From CAXMRP01 sp965216515 (GTDB taxonomy: Bacteria; Pseudomonadota; Alphaproteobacteria; Rhizobiales; Afifellaceae): DNA of 64,000 nt. Made by a program: the position numbers and the translations under genes. The stretch is from NCBI GenBank assembly GCA_965216515.1, contig OZ244173.1:124001-188000 (forward strand), read 5' to 3'. Shown here in pieces: positions 8,717 through 15,701 of the stretch (positions are counted from its first letter, which is position 1; the number at the start of each line of letters is the position of its first letter). The notes beneath the pieces were generated by a model. That model was not told the DNA's origin. It saw nothing but the letters and a program-made list of their open reading frames with translations, and ran no database searches.

Positions 8717-10024
8717 ATGGTTCGCTGCCTCTTGAGATCCGGATCTGCCGCATCGCCATGCGCCAAAGCGGTGCTTGGCGCGGCATTCTTGTGGGCCGGA
8801 TTGTTCGCTGTGCCCGCCGCCGCCGACCCGTGGCAGTCGGTCCGGCTCAATGTGCCGGGCGGCCCGGTGACCGAGATTCGTGTCAGCGGCCGGCAAACCT
8901 TTGTCCTTGCCGGCCGGCAGTGGATGGAAGTGACGCCCTGCGCCGGTCACCGCTTCTGTTTTACGCCCCGGCGGCCGCCGCCGCGCCACAAGGCTCCGGC
9001 CGGCGCGTTACCCGATGGCGGGCTCGCCCGCGCACCGGGCGGCGGCATTGCCCGCGCCTGGTATGGCGCACCGACCCGACGTTATGCCCACGGCATTCTC
9101 GGCGACAGGATCGAAGCCGGCGAACTGGTGGCGGTTGCCGGCGGCGCGACCTATCGGGCGGATGCGCCCGATGGCGGCGTCTTTGAGGATCTCACGCCGC
9201 GGATCGCGGACCTGGACGGTGACGGGCGCAATGAGGTGGTGGTCATCGAAAGCGGCGCCGGCGCCGGTGCGGCGCTCGGCATCTACGGTCTGGTCCGGGG
9301 ACAACTGACGAGGCTCGCTGCCACACCGCCAATCGGCCGGACCAACCGGTGGCGCAATCCCGCCCTCATCGCCGATCTTGATGGCGATGGCCGGCCGGAA
9401 ATCGCCGAGGTGGTCACGCCCCATATCGGCGGCACGCTGCGGATCTGGACCTATGGCGGCCCCGGCCGTCTGACTGAACGAGCGCACGCTGCCGGCTTTT
9501 CCAACCACGCCATCGGTTCGCGCCAGCTCGGCCTGGCCGCCGCACTGGATGTCGATAGCGACGGCGCAACCGACATCGCGGTCCCGGCCGCCGACCGACG
9601 CGCGCTGCGGATCGTCAATCTGGCGGGCCAAATGCTGCACGACAGGGCGGCCGTGGCGCTGCCGGCGGCGATTGCGTGGCCTGTCGGGGCGATCGGAAAC
9701 GAGGCGGGCGCTGCGTTCATTGTCGGTCTGCGCGGCGGCGCGCTCCACGCCGTGGTGCCCCCGACACGGCGATTTTATTGCGCCCGCAACCGCCACGAGG
9801 AGCGGCTGCTGTTTGTTGCCGAATATGAAGGCGGCGAGCGTCGCAGGCGGCTTGCTGCATCCGGAGACGACTGGTGTCTGCCGCGTGCCGGCCTGCGCGT
9901 GATCTGGACATTTGCCGATGCCGACGCCCTGGAAGGATGCAGCCGGCTGGTGGGGGAAGAGAGCGGCCTTGTGTTGCGCGCCTTCTCCGCTTTCGACAAT
10001 TGCACCTGGACGCGCGAGGACTAG
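8717..10024 (+). CDS. secreted FG-GAP/VCBS repeat protein
   Basis: A 435-aa exported protein with a signal peptide (hydrophobic AVLGAAFLWAGLFAVPAAA, cleavage about residue 36). FG-GAP-type repeats carry calcium-binding loops DLDGDGRNE (165-173), DLDGDGRPE (220-228) and a weaker DVDSDGATD (278-286). Such repeats form a beta-propeller like the integrin alpha head. No catalytic domain is attached, so a periplasmic scaffold or binding role is likely. The C-terminal part has several cysteines (FYCARN, DDWCLP, EGCSRL, DNCTW), which may form disulfides. The gene is alone, about 110 bp after pdxH and convergent with the wall hydrolase. Confidence 0.78.
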   Translation: MVRCLLRSGSAASPCAKAVLGAAFLWAGLFAVPAAADPWQSVRLNVPGGPVTEIRVSGRQTFVLAGRQWMEVTPCAGHRFCFTPRRPPPRHKAPAGALPDGGLARAPGGGIARAWYGAPTRRYAHGILGDRIEAGELVAVAGGATYRADAPDGGVFEDLTPRIADLDGDGRNEVVVIESGAGAGAALGIYGLVRGQLTRLAATPPIGRTNRWRNPALIADLDGDGRPEIAEVVTPHIGGTLRIWTYGGPGRLTERAHAAGFSNHAIGSRQLGLAAALDVDSDGATDIAVPAADRRALRIVNLAGQMLHDRAAVALPAAIAWPVGAIGNEAGAAFIVGLRGGALHAVVPPTRRFYCARNRHEERLLFVAEYEGGERRRRLAASGDDWCLPRAGLRVIWTFADADALEGCSRLVGEESGLVLRAFSAFDNCTWTRED

Positions 10025-10078
10025 GCATCGCGGTCGCGGGCCACGCCCATGCGCCCGCCCGGCAAGCGGCTTTTTCCG

Positions 10079-11353
10079 CTACTTCCGATAGGTGACGTAA
10101 AAGATGTGGCGGCCCAGCGCACCGGTCTGGCGAAGTTTTTGCGACCAGAACGGCCGCACATAGGTGGCGTGGAAATGGGTCGAGCGCCGGATCGGTGTCG
10201 CCACCGGACCGGAGCCTTCCGTCAGCACCCTGCGTGCCACGGTCAGCGACCGCGCCCAGGCCGCGGTGTTGCGGGCGATTTCCGGCTTGCCGTCGCAGGC
10301 GAAGGAGAACTGGCAGCGATTGGGCCTGTGCCAGTTTTGGAAGACCACCTCGCAAACCGTATCGGGATAGTACCGGTTGCGCACGCGGTTCGCGATCACA
10401 TGGGCGACCGCATACTGCCCGGCAATCGGTTCGCCGCGGGATTCAAAATAGATCGCCGTCGCCAGACAGCGCAGGCTGTTTTGGGCGAAATTCGGCGCCC
10501 GTTCGGTGGCATCGATTTCGGCGACGGTAAACAGCGGCTTGGATCGGATTGCCATGACCAGACCGTGATCGGTAACGCGCAAATCGCTCGGACCCGGCCT
10601 GACGGTGCGGGCCTGGGGATGGTCGGTGGCACTGACGATGATCGCCTCGGTCGGTCCGATCCGGCCGGTTGCAGGGAATGCGGCTGTGTGCAGGCGCGCC
10701 GATATCGTCGCCGAAAACACCGATGCCCGAGCAAGCAGGTCGCCCAGTTCTTCCGCCCACGCGACGATGATCCGATGGCGTGGTGCGGCCGGTACCGCAA
10801 TTGCGCCGATCGCCGGCGCTCGCCAGCCGCTTTGGGCAAGGGCGGTGAACCGGTTGTCGGCCGGACCCGGCCGCACGACCGCCAAGGCTTCGATTGGATG
10901 ATCACCGGTCGGCAGATCATCGGTCGGCCGATCATCGGTCGGCAGGAAATCCGGCGCGTTGGCCTGCGCTTTGACCGGAGCGGCGTCGGCCGTGTTGCCC
11001 TGGGCGTGACCCGCACCGTTGAACGCCTTTGCCTGATGCGGCAGCGGGCGGGACAGATAGGCGGGATCGGTAATCCGGATATCGGTCGGTCCCGGCGGCG
11101 GTGTCGCCGATCGCGGTCGCATCACCGCCCCGATGCCGCCGCCCCTTGCAACCGGTGTTGCCGCGGTGACAACCCGGCCGGCATCGGTGAGGCGCATGTC
11201 GGCGGGCCCCGGCCGGATGGCGGAGCCCGGGTTTGCCGCCCCGCCCGCCGCCCAGGCGGCGCCGGGCAACAAACATGCGGCGATCACAACCGCCTTCGCC
11301 ACCGCTGTCGCCTTGTGTGGCGGCAATCGTGAACCAAACCGTGCAGCAAACAT
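10079..11353 (-). CDS. SleB-like cell wall hydrolase with RPGP repeats
   Basis: A 424-aa exported protein. The signal peptide is about 1-36 (AVVIAACLLPGAAWA). The C-terminal 295-424 is a Hydrolase_2 (SleB/CwlJ) domain; its YFESRGE motif (302-308) holds the catalytic Glu304, followed by the conserved AVAHVIANRV and CQFSFACDG segments. This family cleaves peptidoglycan glycan strands. Between signal and enzyme lie four copies of a motif of the form PGPxDxRxT (near 47, 87, 161 and 252) and a short TDD/TGD-type repeat at 139-153, all in a low-complexity linker. The promoter region behind it is AT-rich and holds a perfect 14-bp palindrome. Confidence 0.88.
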   Translation of the reverse strand: MFAARFGSRLPPHKATAVAKAVVIAACLLPGAAWAAGGAANPGSAIRPGPADMRLTDAGRVVTAATPVARGGGIGAVMRPRSATPPPGPTDIRITDPAYLSRPLPHQAKAFNGAGHAQGNTADAAPVKAQANAPDFLPTDDRPTDDLPTGDHPIEALAVVRPGPADNRFTALAQSGWRAPAIGAIAVPAAPRHRIIVAWAEELGDLLARASVFSATISARLHTAAFPATGRIGPTEAIIVSATDHPQARTVRPGPSDLRVTDHGLVMAIRSKPLFTVAEIDATERAPNFAQNSLRCLATAIYFESRGEPIAGQYAVAHVIANRVRNRYYPDTVCEVVFQNWHRPNRCQFSFACDGKPEIARNTAAWARSLTVARRVLTEGSGPVATPIRRSTHFHATYVRPFWSQKLRQTGALGRHIFYVTYRK

Positions 11354-11372
11354 TTTCGCTGGCCCCCCGACC

Positions 11373-11386
11373 TGAAGATATCTTCA
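11373..11386. promoter_or_regulatory. perfect 14-bp palindrome upstream of the wall hydrolase
   Basis: TGAAGATATCTTCA is a perfect inverted repeat whose near end is 20 bp before the hydrolase start at 11353, inside a 173-bp AT-rich interval between that gene and the exporter gene. Its position suits an operator or part of the 5' leader. No regulator can be named. Confidence 0.35.
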
Positions 11387-11526
11387 AGACCGGTGAATGA
11401 TCGCAGCGAATACTTTATCGATTGTGGAAAGAAACGGTTCTTTTTAAGTAAAAAGCAAATTAACATCCCGGAAATGGGTATTAAAATTGAAAAAACAGGT
11501 AGTAAACAAACAGGTATTGTTTTTGC

Positions 11527-12303
11527 TTAACTTGCCGTAAATCCGCGTCGCAACATGTCCAGGGAAAGCAGCGTTATCAGCAGTTTGAGCGCGATTCGGA
11601 ACCCGCGCTCGGGCAGATTGTGTAGGATTCGGGTTCCGGTAAGGGTTCCTAAGAAACCGCAACCGATTATCGCCGCCACCAGCGGTAACCATGGTGCAAA
11701 AGCGAAGCCGGCGGCGCCGAATACGGCCGCCTTGAGGATGTTCTGGGCGCCGACGCAGGCGGCATTTGTTCCGACGAGCACGCGACGTTCACTGATAACC
11801 CGCGACATGATGGCCATCACGATCGGCCCGGTTGCCCCGACAAACAATGTCAGAAATGTTGAAGTCAGGCCGCCGAATGCGACCATCGGTCGCCCGATAC
11901 GGCCTCGTTTGGGCAGCGGCAGCCAGACCATCGCCAGCACGAAAAGCCCGAGGCCGACAAGATGGACGGAACGCGGAATGGCGATCAGGGCGAAGGACCC
12001 GATCGCCGCGCCGACAAGGCCGCCGGCCAGGAATATGGCAAACAGGCCGCGGTTGATGCGCCGCCAGTGGACGGCTGCCCGCCCGATGTTGGAGCCGAGC
12101 TGGACCAGGCCATGCACCGGAATAAGCGCGCCGATCGGCACGATCGGCGCCATCACCGCGAGCATGGCGATTCCGCCGCCGATCCCGAACACGGCGGACG
12201 TGGCGCTGGCGAAGTAGCTGGCCGCAAGGAGCAGGAGTGCCATGCCGGGGCTCACCGTCTCCGGCAGCAGGGAAGATATCCAGTCCATGGGCTGACATTT
12301 CAT
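11527..12303 (-). CDS. sulfite exporter TauE/SafE family permease
   Basis: A 258-aa inner-membrane protein with about eight hydrophobic segments and the TauE/SafE (DUF81) layout. The N-terminal repeat contains SAVFGIGGGIAMLAVMAP and the second repeat FGGLTSTFLTLFVGATGPIV. These Gly-rich segments are the family signature. Members export organosulfur or sulfite anions, and the substrate here is unknown. ATG 12303 is used; an ATG five codons in (MDWISSLL) is nearly as good. It reads in the same direction as the wall hydrolase 174 bp downstream, but that AT-rich spacer suggests a separate promoter. Confidence 0.88.
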   Translation of the reverse strand: MKCQPMDWISSLLPETVSPGMALLLLAASYFASATSAVFGIGGGIAMLAVMAPIVPIGALIPVHGLVQLGSNIGRAAVHWRRINRGLFAIFLAGGLVGAAIGSFALIAIPRSVHLVGLGLFVLAMVWLPLPKRGRIGRPMVAFGGLTSTFLTLFVGATGPIVMAIMSRVISERRVLVGTNAACVGAQNILKAAVFGAAGFAFAPWLPLVAAIIGCGFLGTLTGTRILHNLPERGFRIALKLLITLLSLDMLRRGFTAS

Positions 12304-12472
12304 TGTCGCCGGCGCCGGTCAAGCCGCAGGACGGCGAAGGCGGCCGCGACAGGGTGTGTTCGCTGAAGGCGCAGGCGGCGCAACAGGCCGGGTCCGATTC
12401 CCGCTCGCTATTGTTTCAACAATCGTTTAAATAACGAAACTTTGAAGTGGCGACCGGCCACCGGTCCACTAG

Positions 12473-12499
12473 GGTGCCGGCGGTGCCGGCGGTGCCGGC
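12473..12499. repeat. 3 x 9-bp tandem repeat GGTGCCGGC
   Basis: Three perfect head-to-tail copies of GGTGCCGGC lie 61 bp before the DUF1761 gene start, in the 256-bp divergent interval with the TauE/SafE gene. Nothing else was recognised in that interval. Confidence 0.8.
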
Positions 12500-12559
12500 G
12501 GTTTGCGGCGGCGATCATGGGGTCGGTCGCCGGCACCGGGCAGTGACAAGGGGACGACA

Positions 12560-12946
12560 ATGGGCGAGATAACGACGAATGTGAATTGGCTGGCGGTGAT
12601 CGTCGGCGCGGTGTTGGCCTTCCTTCTGGGTTGGCTTTGGTATTCACCCAGGCTCTTCGGCACCAAGTGGGCCGAAGGCGTCGGCGTTGATCTGGGCGCC
12701 GCCGGCGACATGCCGGTGGGAGCCTTGGTTAGCCAGATTGTCGGCCTGTTTCTGTTGTCCTGGGTGGTCGGCGTCACAGCGGCGTCGAACGCGCTTCTCA
12801 CCTTCATCCTGATCGTTCTGGCGATTGCCTGCCTGATGGCGTCGGGCGGCATGTTTGCCAGGAAGTCGGCCTATGCCGTGCGCACCGAGGTCGGCTATCT
12901 GGTGGCCGCGGCGGTTGTCATGTTTCTCGCCCAGGCAATCCTCTAG
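12560..12946 (+). CDS. DUF1761 family small membrane protein
   Basis: A 128-aa inner-membrane protein with four predicted helices. The N-terminal NWLAVIVGAVLAFLLGWLWY followed by SPRLFGTKWAEG is the DUF1761 signature (a Trp-Tyr-Ser-Pro motif after helix 1). ATG 12560 follows an AAGGGGACGAC stretch that can serve as ribosome binding site. Function of the family is unknown. The gene stands alone between divergent and unrelated small genes. Confidence 0.82.
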   Translation: MGEITTNVNWLAVIVGAVLAFLLGWLWYSPRLFGTKWAEGVGVDLGAAGDMPVGALVSQIVGLFLLSWVVGVTAASNALLTFILIVLAIACLMASGGMFARKSAYAVRTEVGYLVAAAVVMFLAQAIL

Positions 12947-13034
12947 GCGGCGCCGCCCGGTGATCCGGACCGCAGGGCCGGGGAACCGGCGAGGCTGAAG
13001 GCGCGGTTCAGGGCCGGTTCAGCGCCGGCCGGCG

Positions 13035-13067
13035 ATGATCGGTGCATGATCGGTGCATGATCGGTAT
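13035..13067. repeat. 3 x 11-bp tandem repeat ATGATCGGTGC
   Basis: Two perfect copies and one copy with two changes of ATGATCGGTGC, ending about 48 bp before the start of the 64-aa secreted peptide gene. The 11-bp period is close to one helical turn. Confidence 0.8.
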
Positions 13068-13115
13068 ATGGAAGGCGGCCGCGACGGCGCGCCCGATGCC
13101 ACAGGAGCCCGCGCC

Positions 13116-13310
13116 ATGAAAACACCAGTGATCCTTGCCGCCGTAGTCATTGTGACGCTGCTGGCGCCGGCGCAGGCCGCGCAGACGGAACTGGTGGTCT
13201 TCGTGACCCCGCGTCTCGTCACGCCGCCCAAGGAGGAGAAGTCCCGAACCGTCGGTTTCGGCACCTTCGTCGTCCGCGACCGCAAGCCCGCCGGCAGCAC
13301 CGGGCAATAG
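13116..13310 (+). CDS. 64-aa exported peptide with a secretin-tail-like motif
   Basis: A short gene with a clear signal peptide (MKTPVILAAVVIVTLLAPAQA, cleavage about residue 21) and a mature part of about 43 residues beginning TELVVFVTPRLVTPP. The ELVVFVTPRLV string resembles the conserved last beta-strand motif of type II/IV and Tad secretins, where it ends the outer-membrane barrel. Here there is no secretin body. It may be a real small periplasmic protein or a remnant. Base composition matches the neighbours. Confidence in coding rests on the signal peptide and the ATG; no homologue was identified. Confidence 0.55.
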   Translation: MKTPVILAAVVIVTLLAPAQAAQTELVVFVTPRLVTPPKEEKSRTVGFGTFVVRDRKPAGSTGQ

Positions 13311-13392
13311 CCCCCCGTCGGCCGGTCCGCCGCCGCCGGCGAAAGGGTCCGGCCGGCGCGGGTGGCGGCGCGGTCTTGTGTCGTGCCGGGCG

Positions 13393-13632
13393 TCAGTCGG
13401 CCGCCTTGCGGGCCCGGTCGTAGGCGGCCTTGAACTTCAGCGCCAGTTCCTTGGCCGCCTCGCCGATTTCTTCCGCGCTCTGGTCGAGCTGGGTCTTGGA
13501 GATGAAGCCGGTCCACTCCTTTTCGATGCGGTCCCACTCATCCTCTGCTTCCTTGGTGCCCAGGTGCAGTTGCAGGCGCAGTTCGTCGCGCATGCGCCGC
13601 ATGTCTTCCACCAGCTTGTCCCATTCGTCCAT
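13393..13632 (-). CDS. small charged helical protein, unknown
   Basis: A 79-aa soluble protein, very rich in Glu, Asp, Lys and Arg and probably one or two long helices (MDEWDKLVEDMRRMRDELRL onward). The start is well supported: ATG 13632 is preceded by a strong AGGAGG about 7 nt upstream. No family was recognised with certainty. Convergent with the 64-aa peptide gene. A coiled-coil or membrane-peripheral role would fit but is a guess. Confidence 0.75.
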   Translation of the reverse strand: MDEWDKLVEDMRRMRDELRLQLHLGTKEAEDEWDRIEKEWTGFISKTQLDQSAEEIGEAAKELALKFKAAYDRARKAAD

Positions 13633-13956
13633 ATCGTCCTCCTGTGTCTGCTGATTGCCCATATGGTGCCAGCGGGGTGGGGACCGCAAGCCGCGCGCGA
13701 CATTTCGCCCGCGGCTGACAGGGCGCCGGCGGCGTGCCGGCGTCGTCTGTGCCGGTGTGTCGGCGATGCCGGGCGCTCCCCGCTTTGGCAATGACACGCC
13801 ACGCCGCGCCCGCCCGTCCGGACAGGGGATGTTGGTCCGGGCGGAGCGGCAGGGCAACACGGGTGGGGACGGATTGGAGCAGGGGCGGGGAGGGAACAAG
13901 GCGCCGGCGGGGAGGAAAAGAATGCGCGGGCAAGGCATTTCCGGTAGGGCAATGCG
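13633..13956. other. 324-bp divergent intergenic region
   Basis: Lies between the divergent 79-aa and 87-aa genes. Apart from the AGGAGG ribosome binding site of the 79-aa gene (minus strand, about 13639-13645) I recognise nothing in it. Confidence 0.5.
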
Positions 13957-14220
13957 ATGCAACGTTTTTTCGCCCTGCCGCTATTGGTCCGGTTCATCGC
14001 CGTGAACACGCTGGCCGGTGCGCTGCTCGGCTGCCTGGCGGCCGGTGCCCTTCTCTATATCGACGCCGGCGGGCTGGGCGGCCTGTTCGCCCGCTCCGAC
14101 AGCGACCCGGCAGCCCGCATCCCGCTGTTCATCCTCTATTTCGGCTCTTTCGCGGTCACCTTCGCCACCGGCTTTGTCGGCACGGCCGTGTGGCTGTACG
14201 GGGGTGGGGAAGGGGAGTAA
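13957..14220 (+). CDS. 87-aa two-helix membrane protein, unknown
   Basis: Two predicted transmembrane helices: FIAVNTLAGALLGCLAAGAL at about 13-32 and LFILYFGSFAVTFATGFVGTAVW near the C-terminus. They are joined by a periplasmic or cytoplasmic loop containing ARSDSDPAAR. ATG 13957 is preceded by a weak GGTAGGG. Similar short two-helix proteins occur in alphaproteobacteria, but I cannot name a family. It is followed directly by the REP-like repeat region. Confidence 0.7.
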   Translation: MQRFFALPLLVRFIAVNTLAGALLGCLAAGALLYIDAGGLGGLFARSDSDPAARIPLFILYFGSFAVTFATGFVGTAVWLYGGGEGE

Positions 14221-14237
14221 GCCCCGCCCTGCTTCCG

Positions 14238-14329
14238 CGTCATCCTCGGGCCGCACATCCTCGTCGTCTTCGGGCCGCCCCCTTTCTCCCCGGGCCGCAC
14301 CCCCTCGTCATCCTCGGGCCGCACACCCT
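14238..14329. repeat. degenerate direct repeats of a ~24-bp REP half-unit
   Basis: About four head-to-tail copies beginning CGTCATCCTCGGGCCGCAC (starting at 14238, 14262, about 14286 and 14306), with the third copy shortened. They share their first 14 bases with the hairpin unit that follows at 14330. Confidence 0.75.
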
Positions 14330-14408
14330 CGTCATCCTCGGGCTTGTCCCGAGGATCCAGGGATCCCTGTGTGCAGGCGGATTCCCGGGACAAGCCCGGG
14401 AATGACGA
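14330..14408. repeat. REP/BIME-like paired palindromic element
   Basis: Two REP-like units in opposite orientation about 20 bp apart. The left unit reads CCTCGGGCTTGTCCCGAGG (a hairpin) and the right unit reads TTCCCGGGACAAGCCCGGGA, the same sequence reversed with a few compensated changes. The outer ends, CGTCAT and ATGACG, are also inverted. Such elements are common between genes in alphaproteobacterial genomes. No RAYT-type transposase is in the window. Confidence 0.8.
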
Positions 14409-14429
14409 AAGAGCCGATCGATTGTCGAC

Positions 14430-14669
14430 TCAAGCGACGTCCTTCGGTTTCACGGTCTGGTCGCCGTGCCCGGCAAGCAGGCCGGCGATGGAGATATCCT
14501 CGTCCAACGCCTCTCAACGCAGGCCCATGGGGTTGATCTCGACGGCGGCGTGTTGGGCCGGGCTGGCGTTCAGCAGTTTGGGAAACCAGGCGAGCGGCAC
14601 ACCGATGGTGCGGCCGTCGGTCAGATCGACCCACATCACCTGGTCGTCAAAGCTGACCTGTTGCCGAAG
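14430..14669 (-). pseudogene. broken DUF2442 gene (5' truncated, internal stop)
   Basis: Reading the minus strand from about 14669 gives VSFDDQVMWVDLTDGRTIGV, then PLAWFPKLLNASPAQ, then INPMGLR, a TGA at 14514-14516, then EALDEDISIAGLLAG and a normal stop at 14430. DUF2442 proteins carry GLHWEALDEDIS-type text here, so the TGA replaces the Trp codon TGG. The upstream part is also lost: the frame meets another stop at about 14673, where the sequence turns AT-rich at the edge of the ImmA/XRE segment. DUF2442 genes are often the partner of a DUF4160 gene, which is missing here. Confidence 0.8.
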
Positions 14670-14713
14670 TGGTCACAAATTCCAATTTGTTCCCAATTAT
14701 ATATTTTTTACTA

Positions 14714-15328
14714 TCAAATGGGCTCATCTTCCTGAGATTGAAGGTGTAGAACTTGGTAAGGCAGTGGCTTTCCCTTCTGGCGGATGCCATATCTTGTTGT
14801 TATTCGGCGAGCAAAACCATAAGAAACATTGCAATGTTGGCAGATATTATCGATCGAAATTAGACTCTCGGCTATATTGCGAGGAACAAGAAAATAAAGA
14901 GCAAACTCTTCAGCTTGGCGTTCAACACTCATATTTTTATAATTCACCAATTTCAATATTTCTTGTTCTCCTGCGAGGAGAGATTTCGGAAGCTCGCTAT
15001 GTAAGGCTACATGTCCAAGTTCATGCGCTAGAATCTCTCTCGCCGAGGGATGGGGCTTGGCGCCGGCGCTTGCTTCATAATAATCTTCTCGAACTTCAAT
15101 GCGAGTAGGTTTATATTTTGTAATAGCTTTATTATCTGGGAGTTCGGACAACTTCTTTGGTATTAGCGCAAAATGGGGAAGTAATTTTGGAAGTTCGTTC
15201 TCTAAGAAAGGAAGGATGGGAACAATTATATCGGTTTCTGGGCAAGCACGTTTTCGCCATGCCTTGGCAATAGATTCTAAATCCGAAGAATTCTTAGAAT
15301 AGTCAAGATAGTCATGTCTTTGAGCCAT
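14714..15328 (-). CDS. ImmA/IrrE family metallopeptidase
   Basis: A 204-aa protein with the zinc-peptidase motif HELGH at 102-106 and a downstream ERQAEEFALYFL segment (about 136-147) that supplies the third ligand, Glu140. This is the standard ImmA/IrrE domain (COG2856). Relatives cleave a partner repressor in response to a signal (ImmA on phage or ICE repressors, IrrE/DdrO in Deinococcus) or act in XRE-linked toxin-antitoxin-like pairs. It overlaps the upstream XRE gene by 17 nt, so the two are co-translated. Composition is markedly AT-richer than every neighbour, with codons such as TTA, ATA and AGA in use, a sign of recent transfer. Confidence 0.88.
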   Translation of the reverse strand: MAQRHDYLDYSKNSSDLESIAKAWRKRACPETDIIVPILPFLENELPKLLPHFALIPKKLSELPDNKAITKYKPTRIEVREDYYEASAGAKPHPSAREILAHELGHVALHSELPKSLLAGEQEILKLVNYKNMSVERQAEEFALYFLVPRNIAESLISIDNICQHCNVSYGFARRITTRYGIRQKGKPLPYQVLHLQSQEDEPI

Positions 15329-15686
15329 CTAATCCTCGCTTCAAAAATGCATCCAAGCTTCGAATTTGGGCTGGAGAGAAATTCCGAATATTAGTCAACT
15401 GTCTACTTAGAAACCGGCTTTGTTTTTCATTAAGTCCCGGTAATGTAGTTGGAAATTTCGGCTTGTTACTCAGCTTTATTAGTGTTTGATGATCAATTAA
15501 ATCAAGGTTTAACAAAGAGGAAAACTGATGAACATACTTGAGACTTATAGCTGATTCGGTAGTTTCGAGTCCAGCTATTTCCGTCGCCGACATGCCCAGC
15601 TCGGATGCCTGGTAGGATAGTGTCATACCTGCCCGAATCCGGTGCTTTCGGCACTCCAGCCCAAAGGTCGTCAAAGCAGCTTTCAT
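15312..15686 (-). CDS. XRE-type helix-turn-helix regulator paired with ImmA/IrrE
   Basis: A 124-aa protein. The N-terminal 60 residues fit a lambda-repressor-like HTH (GLECRKHRIRAGMTLSYQAS, then ELGMSATEIAGLE). The C-terminal half is helical and ends in a RSLDAFLKRGLDG stretch. It is expected to bind its own promoter and be the target of the ImmA-like peptidase encoded by the overlapping downstream gene. ATG 15686 has a GGGGGAAG upstream. It begins only 15 nt after the nrdJ stop on the same strand, so read-through from nrdJ may drive it. Low GC like its partner. Confidence 0.82.
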   Translation of the reverse strand: MKAALTTFGLECRKHRIRAGMTLSYQASELGMSATEIAGLETTESAISLKYVHQFSSLLNLDLIDHQTLIKLSNKPKFPTTLPGLNEKQSRFLSRQLTNIRNFSPAQIRSLDAFLKRGLDGSKT

Positions 15687-15701
15687 GTGTTCATCTTCCC
15701 C

